Assembly (NCBI RefSeq): GCF_009834805.1
Contig: NZ_WVHO01000001.1
Location: 1-64,000, forward strand
Direction: 5' to 3'
Length of the DNA: 64,000 nucleotides
Origin: Saccharibacter sp. 17.LH.SD
GTDB lineage: Bacteria > Pseudomonadota > Alphaproteobacteria > Acetobacterales > Acetobacteraceae
The notes under the pieces were generated by a model, which saw only the letters and a program-made list of their open reading frames with translations, ran no database searches and was not told the DNA's origin. The translations under genes were made by a program, and so were the position numbers. This document shows positions 41,357 to 50,602 of this stretch, piece by piece. Positions within the stretch are counted from its first letter, which is position 1; every line of letters starts with the position of its first letter.

Positions 41357-41644
41357 ATGTCGCTTGATGCGAAAAAAGTCGCGCGGATCGCCCGACTAGC
41401 TCGAATTGGTCTTTCAGACGCTGAGGTTGAAACCTATCGGCGCGAGATGGATGGTATTATTGGTTGGGTTGATCAGCTCAATGAGGTGGATGTCACTGAT
41501 GTGCCACCAATGATTGGTAGCGAGCTGGCAAGTGCTCGTTTGCGTAAAGATGAGGTGACGGACGGAAACCGCCAAGAGGCTGTGCTGTCTAATGCGCCAG
41601 AGCGCGAAGGGCCTTTCTATACTGTGCCGAAGGTGGTGGAATAA
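41357..41644 (+). CDS. gatC: Asp/Glu-tRNA amidotransferase subunit C
   Basis: A 95-residue protein beginning [25 protein letters not shown] precedes this ATG. The end, [13 protein letters not shown], is the family signature. GatC stabilises the GatA-GatB complex that converts Glu-tRNA(Gln) and Asp-tRNA(Asn) to the amidated forms. Its TAA overlaps the gatA start (TAATG). Confidence 0.95.
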   Translation: MSLDAKKVARIARLARIGLSDAEVETYRREMDGIIGWVDQLNEVDVTDVPPMIGSELASARLRKDEVTDGNRQEAVLSNAPEREGPFYTVPKVVE

Positions 41645-43125
41645 TGGCGTTTAATTATACTCTAGCCTCGGCGCGTGATGCGTTGAAAAAGCGTGAAATT
41701 TCGGCAGTTGAGTTGGTTGATGCTCATCTCAGCGCGATTGAACGTCTTGATGACCGTTTGAATAGTTTTATCACACGGACGCCGGATCAAGCACGCCAGG
41801 CGGCAAAACAAGCAGATGAGCAGCTGGCGAAAGGCGAAGGAGGGGCTCTGTGTGGCATTCCTCTAGGGATTAAAGACCTTTTTGCGACAGAAAATGTTCG
41901 TACAACCGCAGCCAGCCGTATCTTGGATAATTTTATTCCACCTTATGAGAGCACGGTAACGGCGAATTTGAAGCAAGCAGGGGCTATTTCTTTAGGGAAA
42001 TTGAACCTTGATGAATTCGCCATGGGCTCCACGAATCTGACATCGGCTTTTGGTGGTGTAGAGAACCCTTGGAAGCGTAAAGGTTCTGATGCGCGTTTGG
42101 TCCCAGGTGGGTCTTCTGGCGGATCTGCTGCGGCTGTAGCAGCAGGGCTTGTGCTGGGGGCAACAGGAACCGACACAGGTGGGTCTATCCGTCAACCGGC
42201 GTCTTTTTGTGGGATCACAGGGGTAAAGCCAACTTATGGTCGGTGCTCACGGTTTGGCACCATTGCTTTTGCAAGTTCTTTAGACCAAGCAGGGCCAATG
42301 GCACAGACGGTGCGTGATTGTGCGATCATGCTGGAAGCCATGGCAGGGTTTGACCCCAAAGATTCGACGAGCGTTAACAAAGACGTTCCACATTATGAGG
42401 CGGCTTTAGATCGTGGGGTTAAAGGGTTGAAGGTTGGTATTCCTAAAGAATACCGCATTGACAATTTGCCTTCTGAAATTGCGGCATTGTGGGATAATGG
42501 TATCGTCTGGCTAAAAGATGCCGGCGCTGAGATTGTGGATGTGTCTCTTCCGCACACGAAATATGGATTGCCGACCTATTATATCGCGGCATTGGCAGAA
42601 GCCTCGTCCAACTTAGCCCGTTATGACGGGGTGCGTTATGGTGAGCGTGTGTCTGGTAAGTCACTTGACGAACTCTATGAGGCAACACGCTCAGCTGGCT
42701 TTGGAGATGAAGTGAAGCGTCGTATTTTGCTGGGGACGCATGTTTTGTCATCCGGTTATTATGATGCTTACTATTTGCGTGCGCAGAAAGTCCGTACGTT
42801 GCTGCGGCGTGACTTCCTCCAAGCCTATGAAAAGGTTGATGTGTTGTTGACCCCTACAGCGCCATCAGGGGCTTTTGCATGGGATGAGAAGCCAACAGAT
42901 CCTGTGCAGGTTTATCTGAATGACGTCTTTACCGTGCCTGCCAGCCTTGCTGGGGTGCCGGCAATGTCTGTCCCTGCTGGGTTGGACAGCCAGGGAGTTC
43001 CCTTAGGCCTTCAGCTCATTGGTCGTCATTTTGATGAAGAAACGCTGTTAGCCGCAGGGTTTGTTCTCGAACAAGCGGCATCCTTCACCCATCGTCCCAC
43101 CCTTCATGCAGGAGTGTCGGCATGA
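41644..43125 (+). CDS. gatA: Asp/Glu-tRNA amidotransferase subunit A
   Basis: A 493-residue amidase-family protein with the Ser-cis-Ser-Lys triad: K in [10 protein letters not shown], and Ser residues in [15 protein letters not shown] and [11 protein letters not shown]. It releases ammonia from glutamine and channels it to GatB. It overlaps gatC and gatB at both ends. Confidence 0.96.
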   Translation: MAFNYTLASARDALKKREISAVELVDAHLSAIERLDDRLNSFITRTPDQARQAAKQADEQLAKGEGGALCGIPLGIKDLFATENVRTTAASRILDNFIPPYESTVTANLKQAGAISLGKLNLDEFAMGSTNLTSAFGGVENPWKRKGSDARLVPGGSSGGSAAAVAAGLVLGATGTDTGGSIRQPASFCGITGVKPTYGRCSRFGTIAFASSLDQAGPMAQTVRDCAIMLEAMAGFDPKDSTSVNKDVPHYEAALDRGVKGLKVGIPKEYRIDNLPSEIAALWDNGIVWLKDAGAEIVDVSLPHTKYGLPTYYIAALAEASSNLARYDGVRYGERVSGKSLDELYEATRSAGFGDEVKRRILLGTHVLSSGYYDAYYLRAQKVRTLLRRDFLQAYEKVDVLLTPTAPSGAFAWDEKPTDPVQVYLNDVFTVPASLAGVPAMSVPAGLDSQGVPLGLQLIGRHFDEETLLAAGFVLEQAASFTHRPTLHAGVSA

Positions 43126-44582
43126 GCAACTATCGCATTACCGGCAACACAGGTGAGTGGGAAATTGTCGTTGGGATGGAAGTCCACGCCCAGGTTGTGA
43201 GTCAATCGAAGCTCTTCTCTGGTGCTTCTGCTTCCTATGGTGGTGAGCCCAACAGCCATGTCAGCCTCGTGGATGCAGGCTTTCCAGGTATGCTGCCTGT
43301 TTTGAACGAGGAGTGCGTTGCTCAAGCGGTGAGAACCGGGCTTGGGCTGCGTGCAAAGATTAATAAATTTAGCCGCTTTGACCGTAAGAATTACTTCTAT
43401 GCGGATTTGCCAACGGGGTATCAGATTAGCCAATTTGAGCACCCCATCATTGGCGAAGGAAAGGTTGAGATTGAGCTTCCTGATGGGGAAGTCCGTGTGA
43501 TTGGTGTCACGCGTCTGCATCTTGAGCAGGACGCTGGAAAGTCTATCCATGACCAAGACCCAACACGGTCATTTATTGACTTGAACCGTGCGGGTGTGGC
43601 GCTGATGGAGATTGTTAGCGAGCCCGATATTCGTTCTCCCGAAGAAGCTGGCGCTTACTTGCGTAAATTACGCCAAATTCTCCGTTATCTGGGCACCTGT
43701 GACGGGAATATGGAAGAAGGCTCCATGCGGGCGGATGTGAACGTTTCTGTTCGGCGTCCGGGTGAAGAGGGCTATCGCACACGCTGTGAAATTAAGAACC
43801 TTAATTCCGTGCGCTATGTGATGCAGGCGATTGAGATTGAGGCCGAACGTCAGATTGATATCTGGGAAGAGGGTGGCACGATCGATCAGGAAACGCGTTT
43901 ATTTGACCATGTAAAAGGTGAAACACGTTCCTTGCGCACAAAGGAAGATGCGCATGATTATCGCTACTTCCCTGATCCTGATTTGCTGCCACTTGAGCTT
44001 GAGCAAAGCTGGATTGATGAGCTGAAGGCTCATCTGCCAGAGCTGCCAGAAGATAAGCGGGCACGTCTTGAAAAAGAATATGGCGTGTCACGTTATGAGT
44101 CAGCCGTTCTGACCGCTGAGCAGTCTGTGGCGGATTTCTATGAAGAGGTTGCGAAGGGCCAGGACGCGCGTTTGGCGACAAACTGGATCCTTGGGGATTT
44201 CTTCGCAGCGCTGAATCGCACAGGGCGTTCTATTGAAAATAGCCCTGTGAGTGCGCAGGGGCTGCGTGAACTTCTCGGGCTGATTAGTGATTCGACCATT
44301 AATGGGAAGATCGCTAAGGAAGTTCTGGAAGATATGGTGGAAACGGGAGAGTCCGCTCAAGCCATTGTGGACCGTAAGGGCCTGAAGCAGGTGACCGATA
44401 CGGGAGCAATTGAGAAGAGTATTCAGGAAATTTTGGACGCGAATGCGGATAAGGTTGCTGAATATAAAAGCGGGAAAGAGAAGCTCTTCGGCTTCTTCGT
44501 TGGGCAGACCATGAAGGCTATGAAGGGGAAAGCAAACCCTGCACTGGTCAACGAACTGTTGAAGAAGATGCTCTCCGCATAA
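43122..44582 (+). CDS. gatB: Asp/Glu-tRNA amidotransferase subunit B
   Basis: A 486-residue protein: [13 protein letters not shown] at the start, [23 protein letters not shown] in the kinase-like domain and a C-terminal YqeY-like helical tail ([16 protein letters not shown]). It phosphorylates and amidates the misacylated tRNA. It ends the gatCAB operon; a large hairpin follows 13 bp later. Confidence 0.96.
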   Translation: MSNYRITGNTGEWEIVVGMEVHAQVVSQSKLFSGASASYGGEPNSHVSLVDAGFPGMLPVLNEECVAQAVRTGLGLRAKINKFSRFDRKNYFYADLPTGYQISQFEHPIIGEGKVEIELPDGEVRVIGVTRLHLEQDAGKSIHDQDPTRSFIDLNRAGVALMEIVSEPDIRSPEEAGAYLRKLRQILRYLGTCDGNMEEGSMRADVNVSVRRPGEEGYRTRCEIKNLNSVRYVMQAIEIEAERQIDIWEEGGTIDQETRLFDHVKGETRSLRTKEDAHDYRYFPDPDLLPLELEQSWIDELKAHLPELPEDKRARLEKEYGVSRYESAVLTAEQSVADFYEEVAKGQDARLATNWILGDFFAALNRTGRSIENSPVSAQGLRELLGLISDSTINGKIAKEVLEDMVETGESAQAIVDRKGLKQVTDTGAIEKSIQEILDANADKVAEYKSGKEKLFGFFVGQTMKAMKGKANPALVNELLKKMLSA

Positions 44583-44595
44583 AAAGCTGAAAAAA

Positions 44596-44642
44596 AGTGT
44601 TTCTGGGGGTTTACCCGCGCGGCATTTCCCCCTAGAAACACT
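44596..44642. terminator. Large hairpin after gatB
   Basis: AGTGTTTCT with GGGGG pairs to CCCCC with AGAAACACT (one bulged T), enclosing an 18-base loop. The plus side lacks a T-tract, but on the minus strand the stem is followed by TTTTTTTC. It may end gatB transcripts and block antisense reading through tRNA-Ser. Confidence 0.6.
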
Positions 44643-44675
44643 CCTGCAAACGCCGTGTTAAACCGCGTAAAAAGC

Positions 44676-44767
44676 GGAGGGGTGGCCGAGAGGCTGAAGG
44701 CGGCGGTTTGCTAAACCGTTATACGGGTCATACCGTATCGTGGGTTCGAATCCCATCCCCTCCGCCA
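44676..44767 (+). tRNA. tRNA-Ser (anticodon GCT)
   Basis: A 92-nt class II tRNA: acceptor GGAGGGG pairs with CCCCTCC, discriminator G, encoded CCA. The anticodon loop TTGCTAA gives GCT. The long variable arm (TACGGG...ACCGTA type) and T arm GGTTCGAATCC are intact. Its 3' end is duplicated in inverted orientation at 39203-39282. Confidence 0.95.
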
Positions 44768-44877
44768 GCGATACCCAAATATATCCCAGAAAAAAGCCAA
44801 AAATTCGAAGATTTTAGCGGGTGAGGTCTTTGGATACTTTTCCTAACAGGAAAGCCGGAATATCCCGAGTGGCAAAA

Positions 44878-45825
44878 TCAGTCGATATTTTCTAGGGCCT
44901 TCCATGAATTTGCAAGAAACAGTAAATTGGAAGCTGTCAGATGTAAGGCGTAGGCAGCCATGTGCAAAGCTGGCTCAGGGGTATCAGGAGCTGCTCCATG
45001 ACCTCCGTTTTCATTTCTTAAGTCTGGGACACCTGTTTTGAGCATCGATATGTAAGTGTCAAAGCTTCTGTTGGCTCCGGCAGGGAATAAGCCTTTTTCT
45101 CTCAGAATTTTTATTAGATCAGAAGCTCGGGCACCAGATTGGTAGGCCCATCCTTTATTATCACAAATAGCTTTCATCATTGATTCAAAAGAACGACCGC
45201 AGGCTATAACACAGTCTTTTACATGTTGTTTTCTATAATGATCATGCGCAAGACGATAATCTTCATCTGATTTTTTAAATAATGGGTCTGATAGGAATTG
45301 TAATGTTGGTATAATAATCTCTTTATGGATTAATTGATTGTCGATCCGAATAATTTTTCCTCCATCATATTGATAGCCAAAACCCGCTTCTAGAAACCTT
45401 GTGTTAAGTTCTTCTATCGCTGAGGATATTGTTGTTGATGGTCGCCAACTGCCTACTCGGATTATTTTTTCAGCTAAAATGAAAATTAATTCACAGAAAT
45501 CAAGGAATTGAGGTGTGGTAAGGTTTGGGGAGTTAAGAGCATGTTCAATTTCTCTCTTGGGGCTGATTTGCTTAAAGGGTAAGGCCCATTCTCTGAATAA
45601 AAGACGCCCAAAATTAGTCCATATGGTGTTGGAACTGATTTCCCTACCCCGAGGCCTGACTGAACTTCCATTTCCGAATAGGTCTTCGGCGATGTACATA
45701 ACTTGTATTTTGAGTGTTTTCGGTACAGTATCATAATTATAAATATCATTATGTTTATCAATATTGTTTCGCCTTGAATAAATATCTGGCACCGACATAG
45801 AGTCCATCCTCTGGAAGATTTTCAC
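44878..45825 (-). CDS. Abi_C-domain protein (STM4504/CBY_0614-like)
   Basis: A 315-residue protein. The N-terminal part (VPDIYSRRNNIDKHNDIYNY then VPKTLKIQVMYI) and middle (IEELNTRFLEAGFGYQYDGG) match the STM4504/CBY_0614 type. The C-terminal ~130 residues resemble the abortive-infection C-terminal domain (HVKDCVIACGRSFESMMKAIC, LRNENGGHG, AAYALHLTASNLLFLANSW). Such genes are found in defence islands. It lies 110 bp after tRNA-Ser and is A+T-rich. No partner gene is visible. Confidence 0.7.
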   Translation of the reverse strand: MKIFQRMDSMSVPDIYSRRNNIDKHNDIYNYDTVPKTLKIQVMYIAEDLFGNGSSVRPRGREISSNTIWTNFGRLLFREWALPFKQISPKREIEHALNSPNLTTPQFLDFCELIFILAEKIIRVGSWRPSTTISSAIEELNTRFLEAGFGYQYDGGKIIRIDNQLIHKEIIIPTLQFLSDPLFKKSDEDYRLAHDHYRKQHVKDCVIACGRSFESMMKAICDNKGWAYQSGARASDLIKILREKGLFPAGANRSFDTYISMLKTGVPDLRNENGGHGAAPDTPEPALHMAAYALHLTASNLLFLANSWKALENID

Positions 45826-45859
45826 ATTTCGTTATTATAGTTGACCAAGACGGCCTGGC

Positions 45860-46717
45860 CTACTGCTTTGTCTGTGCCTTGGGGGTAGTTTTCCCTTTCG
45901 TAACCGGATCAAGCAGAGTGCGCATGGAGGGGGAGGTTTGGCGTATATGCTCGAAATGATCTTGCCCCATTTGATTGATCAGCAAGCGGCCGAGGACGTC
46001 GCCTTTGATATATTCGACAGTCAGTAAACTCATAAGGGGGCTGTCTGTTGTTAAGGCTTCGACTGAATTGTCTGTATGAAATTCGGCGATGACGGTTTTC
46101 GTTTGATCAGCGACAATAGCAGAGAGGCGTCGCCCGTTTAGCCTTTTGAGTGCACTCTCTCCACACAGAGTTAGATCATAGCATACAGGGCCATCAAGCG
46201 TATGTTTGCCATAAATGGCGACATGCACCTGGATGCCGCGGCGACTGGCGCGTTCTAGGGAAGGGGCGACATGCTCAAGCTCTGCATCCCATAAGGCCGC
46301 GTGAATTTCTGATGTGGCATTGTCGATAGTATCACAGAATGCAGAAATGACACTTTCCGTTGTACGGAGGGACCAAATTAGACCGTTGGGGCGCGATGTT
46401 GGGAGTTCGGAAAGTCCCGTTTCAGCTGTAGCAAGGTCAGTTTCAAATCGTTGTCGAAGGGCACTCATAAGCTTTGTATGAGGGGAAGCGGTGTACTGCA
46501 CCGGTTCTGACCGTGTTTTTAACACAGCTCCTTTTGCTTCCAAACGTTGGAGTGTTTCGTAAATTTTGGAAGGGGGGATGCCTGAGGCTTTGCTGACCTC
46601 ATGACCATTCATTGGCGAGGTCTCCACAAGAGCGCAATAAGCCCTTGCCTCATACTGAGAAAAGCCGAGGCGCATGAGTGCGCCCAATGTTTGCTCTGAT
46701 GACTGCTTAAATTCCAT
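45860..46717 (-). CDS. TrmB-family transcriptional regulator
   Basis: A 285-residue protein starting MEFKQSSEQTLGALMRLGFS. Residues ~10-75 are a TrmB winged helix (YEARAYCALVETSPMNGHEV, GIPPSKIYETLQRLEAKG). The rest is a PLD-like/sugar-sensing TrmB effector domain. Start ATG 46717 is favoured because the upstream extension overlaps the divergent ridA. It probably controls ridA and the MFS gene, with an operator at 46754. Confidence 0.8.
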   Translation of the reverse strand: MEFKQSSEQTLGALMRLGFSQYEARAYCALVETSPMNGHEVSKASGIPPSKIYETLQRLEAKGAVLKTRSEPVQYTASPHTKLMSALRQRFETDLATAETGLSELPTSRPNGLIWSLRTTESVISAFCDTIDNATSEIHAALWDAELEHVAPSLERASRRGIQVHVAIYGKHTLDGPVCYDLTLCGESALKRLNGRRLSAIVADQTKTVIAEFHTDNSVEALTTDSPLMSLLTVEYIKGDVLGRLLINQMGQDHFEHIRQTSPSMRTLLDPVTKGKTTPKAQTKQ

Positions 46718-46753
46718 GAGAAATAAATAGCACATTTTTATAATCGATAATAC

Positions 46754-46767
46754 ACTACTAAGGTAGT
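46754..46767. promoter_or_regulatory. Candidate operator between the TrmB-like gene and ridA
   Basis: ACTAC-TAAG-GTAGT is a perfect 5-bp inverted repeat centred in the 74-bp divergent spacer, 25 bp before the ridA start. Confidence 0.4.
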
Positions 46768-46791
46768 TAAACGAATCGAAAGGAGAACTAT

Positions 46792-47199
46792 ATGACGCGC
46801 AAAAACATTTCTTCTGGTTCATCCTGGGAAGAGAAAATTGGTTATTCGCGTGCAGTTGTAACAAATGGCTTCATGTTTATATCACCGACTGCCGCGACGG
46901 GATCAGATGGGAAGATTGTTGGGAAGGGAGATGTTTTTGCTCAAACCCAATTTATTCTAGCAAAAATTGGAGAAGTTCTTTCTGAATCAGGATCTCGTTA
47001 TGAAGACGTTATTAAAGTAACCTTATATTTAACGGATATCTCGCGTTGGCACGAAGCAGCGCAAGCACATGCAGACATATTCTTAACTATTCGCCCTGTT
47101 CTTGGGATGTTGCATGTCATGCCGTTTGTTGACCAGGATATCTTGGTCGAAATTGACGTTACTGCCTGTTTATCATCACATGATGCGCTGGGTAGATAA
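46792..47199 (+). CDS. RidA-family enamine/imine deaminase
   Basis: A 135-residue protein of the YjgF/YER057c/UK114 family: SWEEKIGYSRAVVTNGFMFIS, SRYEDVIKVTLYLTDISRW and IDVTACL. The typical Arg before VDVTA is replaced by EI here, so it may belong to a subfamily other than archetypal RidA. The gene is followed 3 bp later by the MFS gene, suggesting joint use in handling one substrate. Confidence 0.8.
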   Translation: MTRKNISSGSSWEEKIGYSRAVVTNGFMFISPTAATGSDGKIVGKGDVFAQTQFILAKIGEVLSESGSRYEDVIKVTLYLTDISRWHEAAQAHADIFLTIRPVLGMLHVMPFVDQDILVEIDVTACLSSHDALGR

Positions 47200-47202
47200 A
47201 AT

Positions 47203-48408
47203 ATGGGACAAACTATTCAACGTAGGAATATGCCCAGTAGTCAGCAACATGTGCGGACCTTGGTTCTAGCAGTGAGTGCTGGTGTGGCTATGTCTAATGG
47301 GTTTTCATTACAACCGCTTTTGCCTGATATCTCAAAAAGTTTCTCAGTAGGAACGTTTTCTTTGGGATTTGTGGCTGCGGCTCCGCAACTGGGATATACT
47401 CTCGGCTTGCTTTTTCTTACACCCTTAGGAGATCGGTATAATCGTAAAAAAATGGCGTATTATCAGTTTATTGGGCTGGCACTATGTCTTTTTATTTCTG
47501 CGATAACCCCATCTCTTTGGGTGTTTCTTGGTGCTTCACTTGTGATGGGTATTATGATGACGATTGTTATCCATCTCAATTCCTTTGCTGCCAATATTGC
47601 TTCTCCGGAACATCGTAGTCAGGCAGTTGGAATAGTAGCCACGGGGGTTGCTCTTGGCATTCTTGGCGGACGCGTCGTAGGGGGAATGCTGGGTCAGCAT
47701 CTCGGATGGCGTGTGATGTTGGCTATGAGTGGGGTGCTCGTGCTTTTTTGCGCGGTTGCCATTCATTTTTTACTTCCTGATGAGCCTTCCAAACCTGTTA
47801 CGCCCTATAGGGATATTTTACGGTCTTTGATTCCTTTATTTCGAAGAAGTCATCTGCTGAAAGAGGCCTCTTTTGCTGGAGGGGGTTGGTTTGCGGCGTT
47901 TAGTGCTTTTTGGGCATGTTTAGCGGCTCATCTTGCGCAGTCCCCTTTTTATTTTGGTCCACAGCAGGCTGGTTTGTTTGGTTTGGTAGGGATTGCCGGT
48001 GCGTTATCATCGCGTTCTGCGGGGCGTTGGGCGGACCGTATCGGGGCGAGAAAAGTGATTATAACGGGTGTGTTGACAGCCTTCTGTGCCTTTGTGCTGA
48101 TGTGGTATTTTAATAGTGCGTTATGGGCGCTTATTCTTGGTGTTTTGTTGGTGGATGTTGGTCTTTTCTCTTCCCAGGTGGCTAATCAAGCTCGCGTGCT
48201 CTCGCTAGATCCTAATGCGCGTAGTCGCCTCTATAGTCTCTATATGTTTTTATATTATGGAGCCGGAGCTATCGGTGCGGCGGTCTCTTTTACACTTTTA
48301 GAGTATTTCGGATGGAGTGCCGTGTGCGCATTTTGCTTAGGGTTAACATTTATCAGTGCGCTAACAGTTGGTATTGGTGCTAGGAGCGTAACGCGTGATG
48401 GTTGTTAG
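47203..48408 (+). CDS. MFS transporter, drug/sugar-efflux type
   Basis: A 401-residue membrane protein with 12 predicted segments. The loop 2-3 motif is GDRYNRKKM, and a second copy, GRWADRIGARK, follows segment 8. It is similar in layout to YnfM/AraJ-type exporters. It is cotranscribed with the RidA-like gene and probably controlled by the divergent TrmB-like regulator. Substrate unknown. Confidence 0.85.
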   Translation: MGQTIQRRNMPSSQQHVRTLVLAVSAGVAMSNGFSLQPLLPDISKSFSVGTFSLGFVAAAPQLGYTLGLLFLTPLGDRYNRKKMAYYQFIGLALCLFISAITPSLWVFLGASLVMGIMMTIVIHLNSFAANIASPEHRSQAVGIVATGVALGILGGRVVGGMLGQHLGWRVMLAMSGVLVLFCAVAIHFLLPDEPSKPVTPYRDILRSLIPLFRRSHLLKEASFAGGGWFAAFSAFWACLAAHLAQSPFYFGPQQAGLFGLVGIAGALSSRSAGRWADRIGARKVIITGVLTAFCAFVLMWYFNSALWALILGVLLVDVGLFSSQVANQARVLSLDPNARSRLYSLYMFLYYGAGAIGAAVSFTLLEYFGWSAVCAFCLGLTFISALTVGIGARSVTRDGC

Positions 48409-48753
48409 GGCGAAGAACGACGGTTATGTGGCGAGTGGCATTATACAAACAGCTTTTTAATATAACAGAATTTCCCTGCGACTAACGTGGAAAACGACGT
48501 GTTCCTTCAGTTTGGAAGCCAATTTTTTTATAGGTAAGGATGGCAAGTCTATTCTACGAATAGACGTTTCATTCAGGCGCTTTATTTTGGGAAAGGAAAG
48601 TTGTGGGCTACCTCATTGGACAACATCACGTTTATTAGAGAACCATTGAGATACAATGTGAAAATGTTCATAGGAAAAGGGCATAATATCAGAACGTTTT
48701 TCTTTATGATGTATCACGCAGTTCACATAACCTTTCTCTTAGAAAAGAGGACG
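48409..48753. other. Intergenic region between convergent MFS and LysE genes
   Basis: 345 bp without a supported gene. At the right end CATAACC...CTCTT / AAGAG...GTTATG (about 48726-48757) forms an imperfect hairpin that could end the LysE transcript. I see nothing else. Confidence 0.4.
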
Positions 48754-49362
48754 TTATGTCGATGACATCATTAATGGCCATAAGGTGAGTGCTAGTAAGA
48801 GACCCATTGTGATATTAAACCATTTGAGGCGGACAGGATCGTCGAGAAAGTGGCGAAGCATCGTTCCGCAGCTTGCCCATAGGGCTACGCTCGGTAAGTT
48901 TATTGCAGCAAAAATGATGCTTACAATAACGACGGAGCTAAAGGGGTGTATGGTATTTGTGTACATGGCGATTGCGGTTAGAGCCATGACCCAGACTTTT
49001 GGATTGATCCATTGAAAAGCAGACGCGCCTAAAAAAGTCATGGGGCGTTGGCTGATATCTTTGCTTTTGCCTATGGAACGGGTCATGGCAATGCGCCAAG
49101 AGAGGTATAGAAGATAGACCCCGCTCATTAGTTTTAGTACTATATGCAAGGTTGGGAAGGTTGATAATAGTGCTCCTACGCCGAACCCAACAGAGAGTAA
49201 CATCACGAAAAAGCCGAAAGAAATACCTAATATATGTGGTGTTGACCTGATAAAGCCGAAATTGGCGCCAGATGTAAGCAGCATAAGGTTGTTGGGGCCA
49301 GGGGTAACAGACGTTATGAATGAGTAAAAAACGAGTGAGGTTATCAGGCTTGGTATCATCAA
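48754..49362 (-). CDS. LysE/RhtB-family exporter
   Basis: A 202-residue membrane protein with six hydrophobic segments and the family start VTPGPNNLMLLTSGANFG, with FQWINPKVWVMALTAIAMY in the middle. These proteins export amino acids or related small molecules. It stands alone; the AGE/hldE operon begins on the same strand 68 bp upstream. Confidence 0.88.
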   Translation of the reverse strand: MMIPSLITSLVFYSFITSVTPGPNNLMLLTSGANFGFIRSTPHILGISFGFFVMLLSVGFGVGALLSTFPTLHIVLKLMSGVYLLYLSWRIAMTRSIGKSKDISQRPMTFLGASAFQWINPKVWVMALTAIAMYTNTIHPFSSVVIVSIIFAAINLPSVALWASCGTMLRHFLDDPVRLKWFNITMGLLLALTLWPLMMSST

Positions 49363-49429
49363 ATCTTCCCCTTTTTATTTTGATATGGTTTCTTTTTGAA
49401 AGAAAAATTTCTTCATTATCTCTATATTC

Positions 49430-50602
49430 CTAATCCGAAATGATCTCAATGGCTGTGCTGTAAATATGGTAAAGCGAACTTGCTGGTATATCAGAACTTG
49501 CTGGCGTGCGGTCTTCATGAAGGCGATCAATCCATCCGCCTTTAAGGGAGGGAGGAGCGAAGAAGGTGAAGAAATTTTTGGATACGCTCAGTAAAAGCTG
49601 AACATCATACATTCCGACAAGTTTACGGAGGAATTCCGTTTGAGGCCATAGGCGGAGTGAGCGCTCTTGTGGGAGGCCAGAGCTGAGGATGGAATCATAA
49701 ACAAAGGCATCATCACTTACCCCATAGCGTAGGCCCGCTGCGTAAAGATTTTTTGCTGCTTCGAATATTTGGTCGTAGCGAAGGTTTGTGCTGAGAGGGA
49801 GTGACAAAGAACGAGAGGTTTTTGCCCGTCTATAAGCCATAAGGAGCCAAGACCATTCGAAAAGATGACCGGGCTCAACATGGTTAAGGTTTTCTGCGTG
49901 TGTTGGGACCCAATCCGGTGTGAAAAACTCCAATAACATTCCTGAATCAGACCGGTAAAAAGTCTTCAAAGAGAATGTAACGAGCTCTTCAGCTTCGTTT
50001 AAAAAGAACAAATCATCTGTGGCGAAAAAGAGTGCCAAGAAGGCCTCTAGAAGATGCATATGTGGGTTTTGGCGGCGTAGAGGTTGGGAGGGGGCAGTAT
50101 CAAGGAAGCCCCCATTCTCTGTTGTAAAAATTGATTTTATATCCGCAATGGTTTCTTTTGCTCGCTTAATAAGGGCAGGGTCTTTTGTGAGTTGATATGC
50201 CTTGGCGTGTGCGTAAAGAATAAAAGCGTGTGCGTAGAGATCTCGCAGGGGGTTAATGGTTGATCCATCAGGGGAGACCGCAAAGGCCCATCCTGGTTTG
50301 CCGTCCGGCCGATAATAGCGGTGTGTCACATTATCTAAACAAGCAAGAGCCTTTTGTCCCCCATGGTACAGGCCATGATGTTCTGCGTGGCAATAGGTCG
50401 CAATCTGACGTGCCTGCACCATAAGGCGTAATTCTGGCAATGGGATCGCGCTATGGTCAAAGGAGAGGCGCTCATGGAAGAGCGAAATGCGCTCATTAAA
50501 GCCGCGTGTTATCCAAAGGGGGAGGGCTTGTTCTGTCAGCCAGTGATGCCATCTTTTTCTGAGATGTTTTTTATAGAAGGGTGCATCGGCATAATATGTC
50601 AT
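49430..50602 (-). CDS. AGE-family sugar epimerase/isomerase
   Basis: A 390-residue (alpha/alpha)6-barrel protein: VQARQIATYCHAEHHGLYHG, NPHMHLLEAFLALFFATDD and VEPGHLFEWSWLLMAYRRA carry the family His and Glu residues. Relatives act as N-acylglucosamine 2-epimerases or mannose isomerases. It overlaps the hldE stop by ATGA, so it probably serves heptose or LPS sugar supply; the exact reaction is unknown. Confidence 0.82.
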   Translation of the reverse strand: MTYYADAPFYKKHLRKRWHHWLTEQALPLWITRGFNERISLFHERLSFDHSAIPLPELRLMVQARQIATYCHAEHHGLYHGGQKALACLDNVTHRYYRPDGKPGWAFAVSPDGSTINPLRDLYAHAFILYAHAKAYQLTKDPALIKRAKETIADIKSIFTTENGGFLDTAPSQPLRRQNPHMHLLEAFLALFFATDDLFFLNEAEELVTFSLKTFYRSDSGMLLEFFTPDWVPTHAENLNHVEPGHLFEWSWLLMAYRRAKTSRSLSLPLSTNLRYDQIFEAAKNLYAAGLRYGVSDDAFVYDSILSSGLPQERSLRLWPQTEFLRKLVGMYDVQLLLSVSKNFFTFFAPPSLKGGWIDRLHEDRTPASSDIPASSLYHIYSTAIEIISD

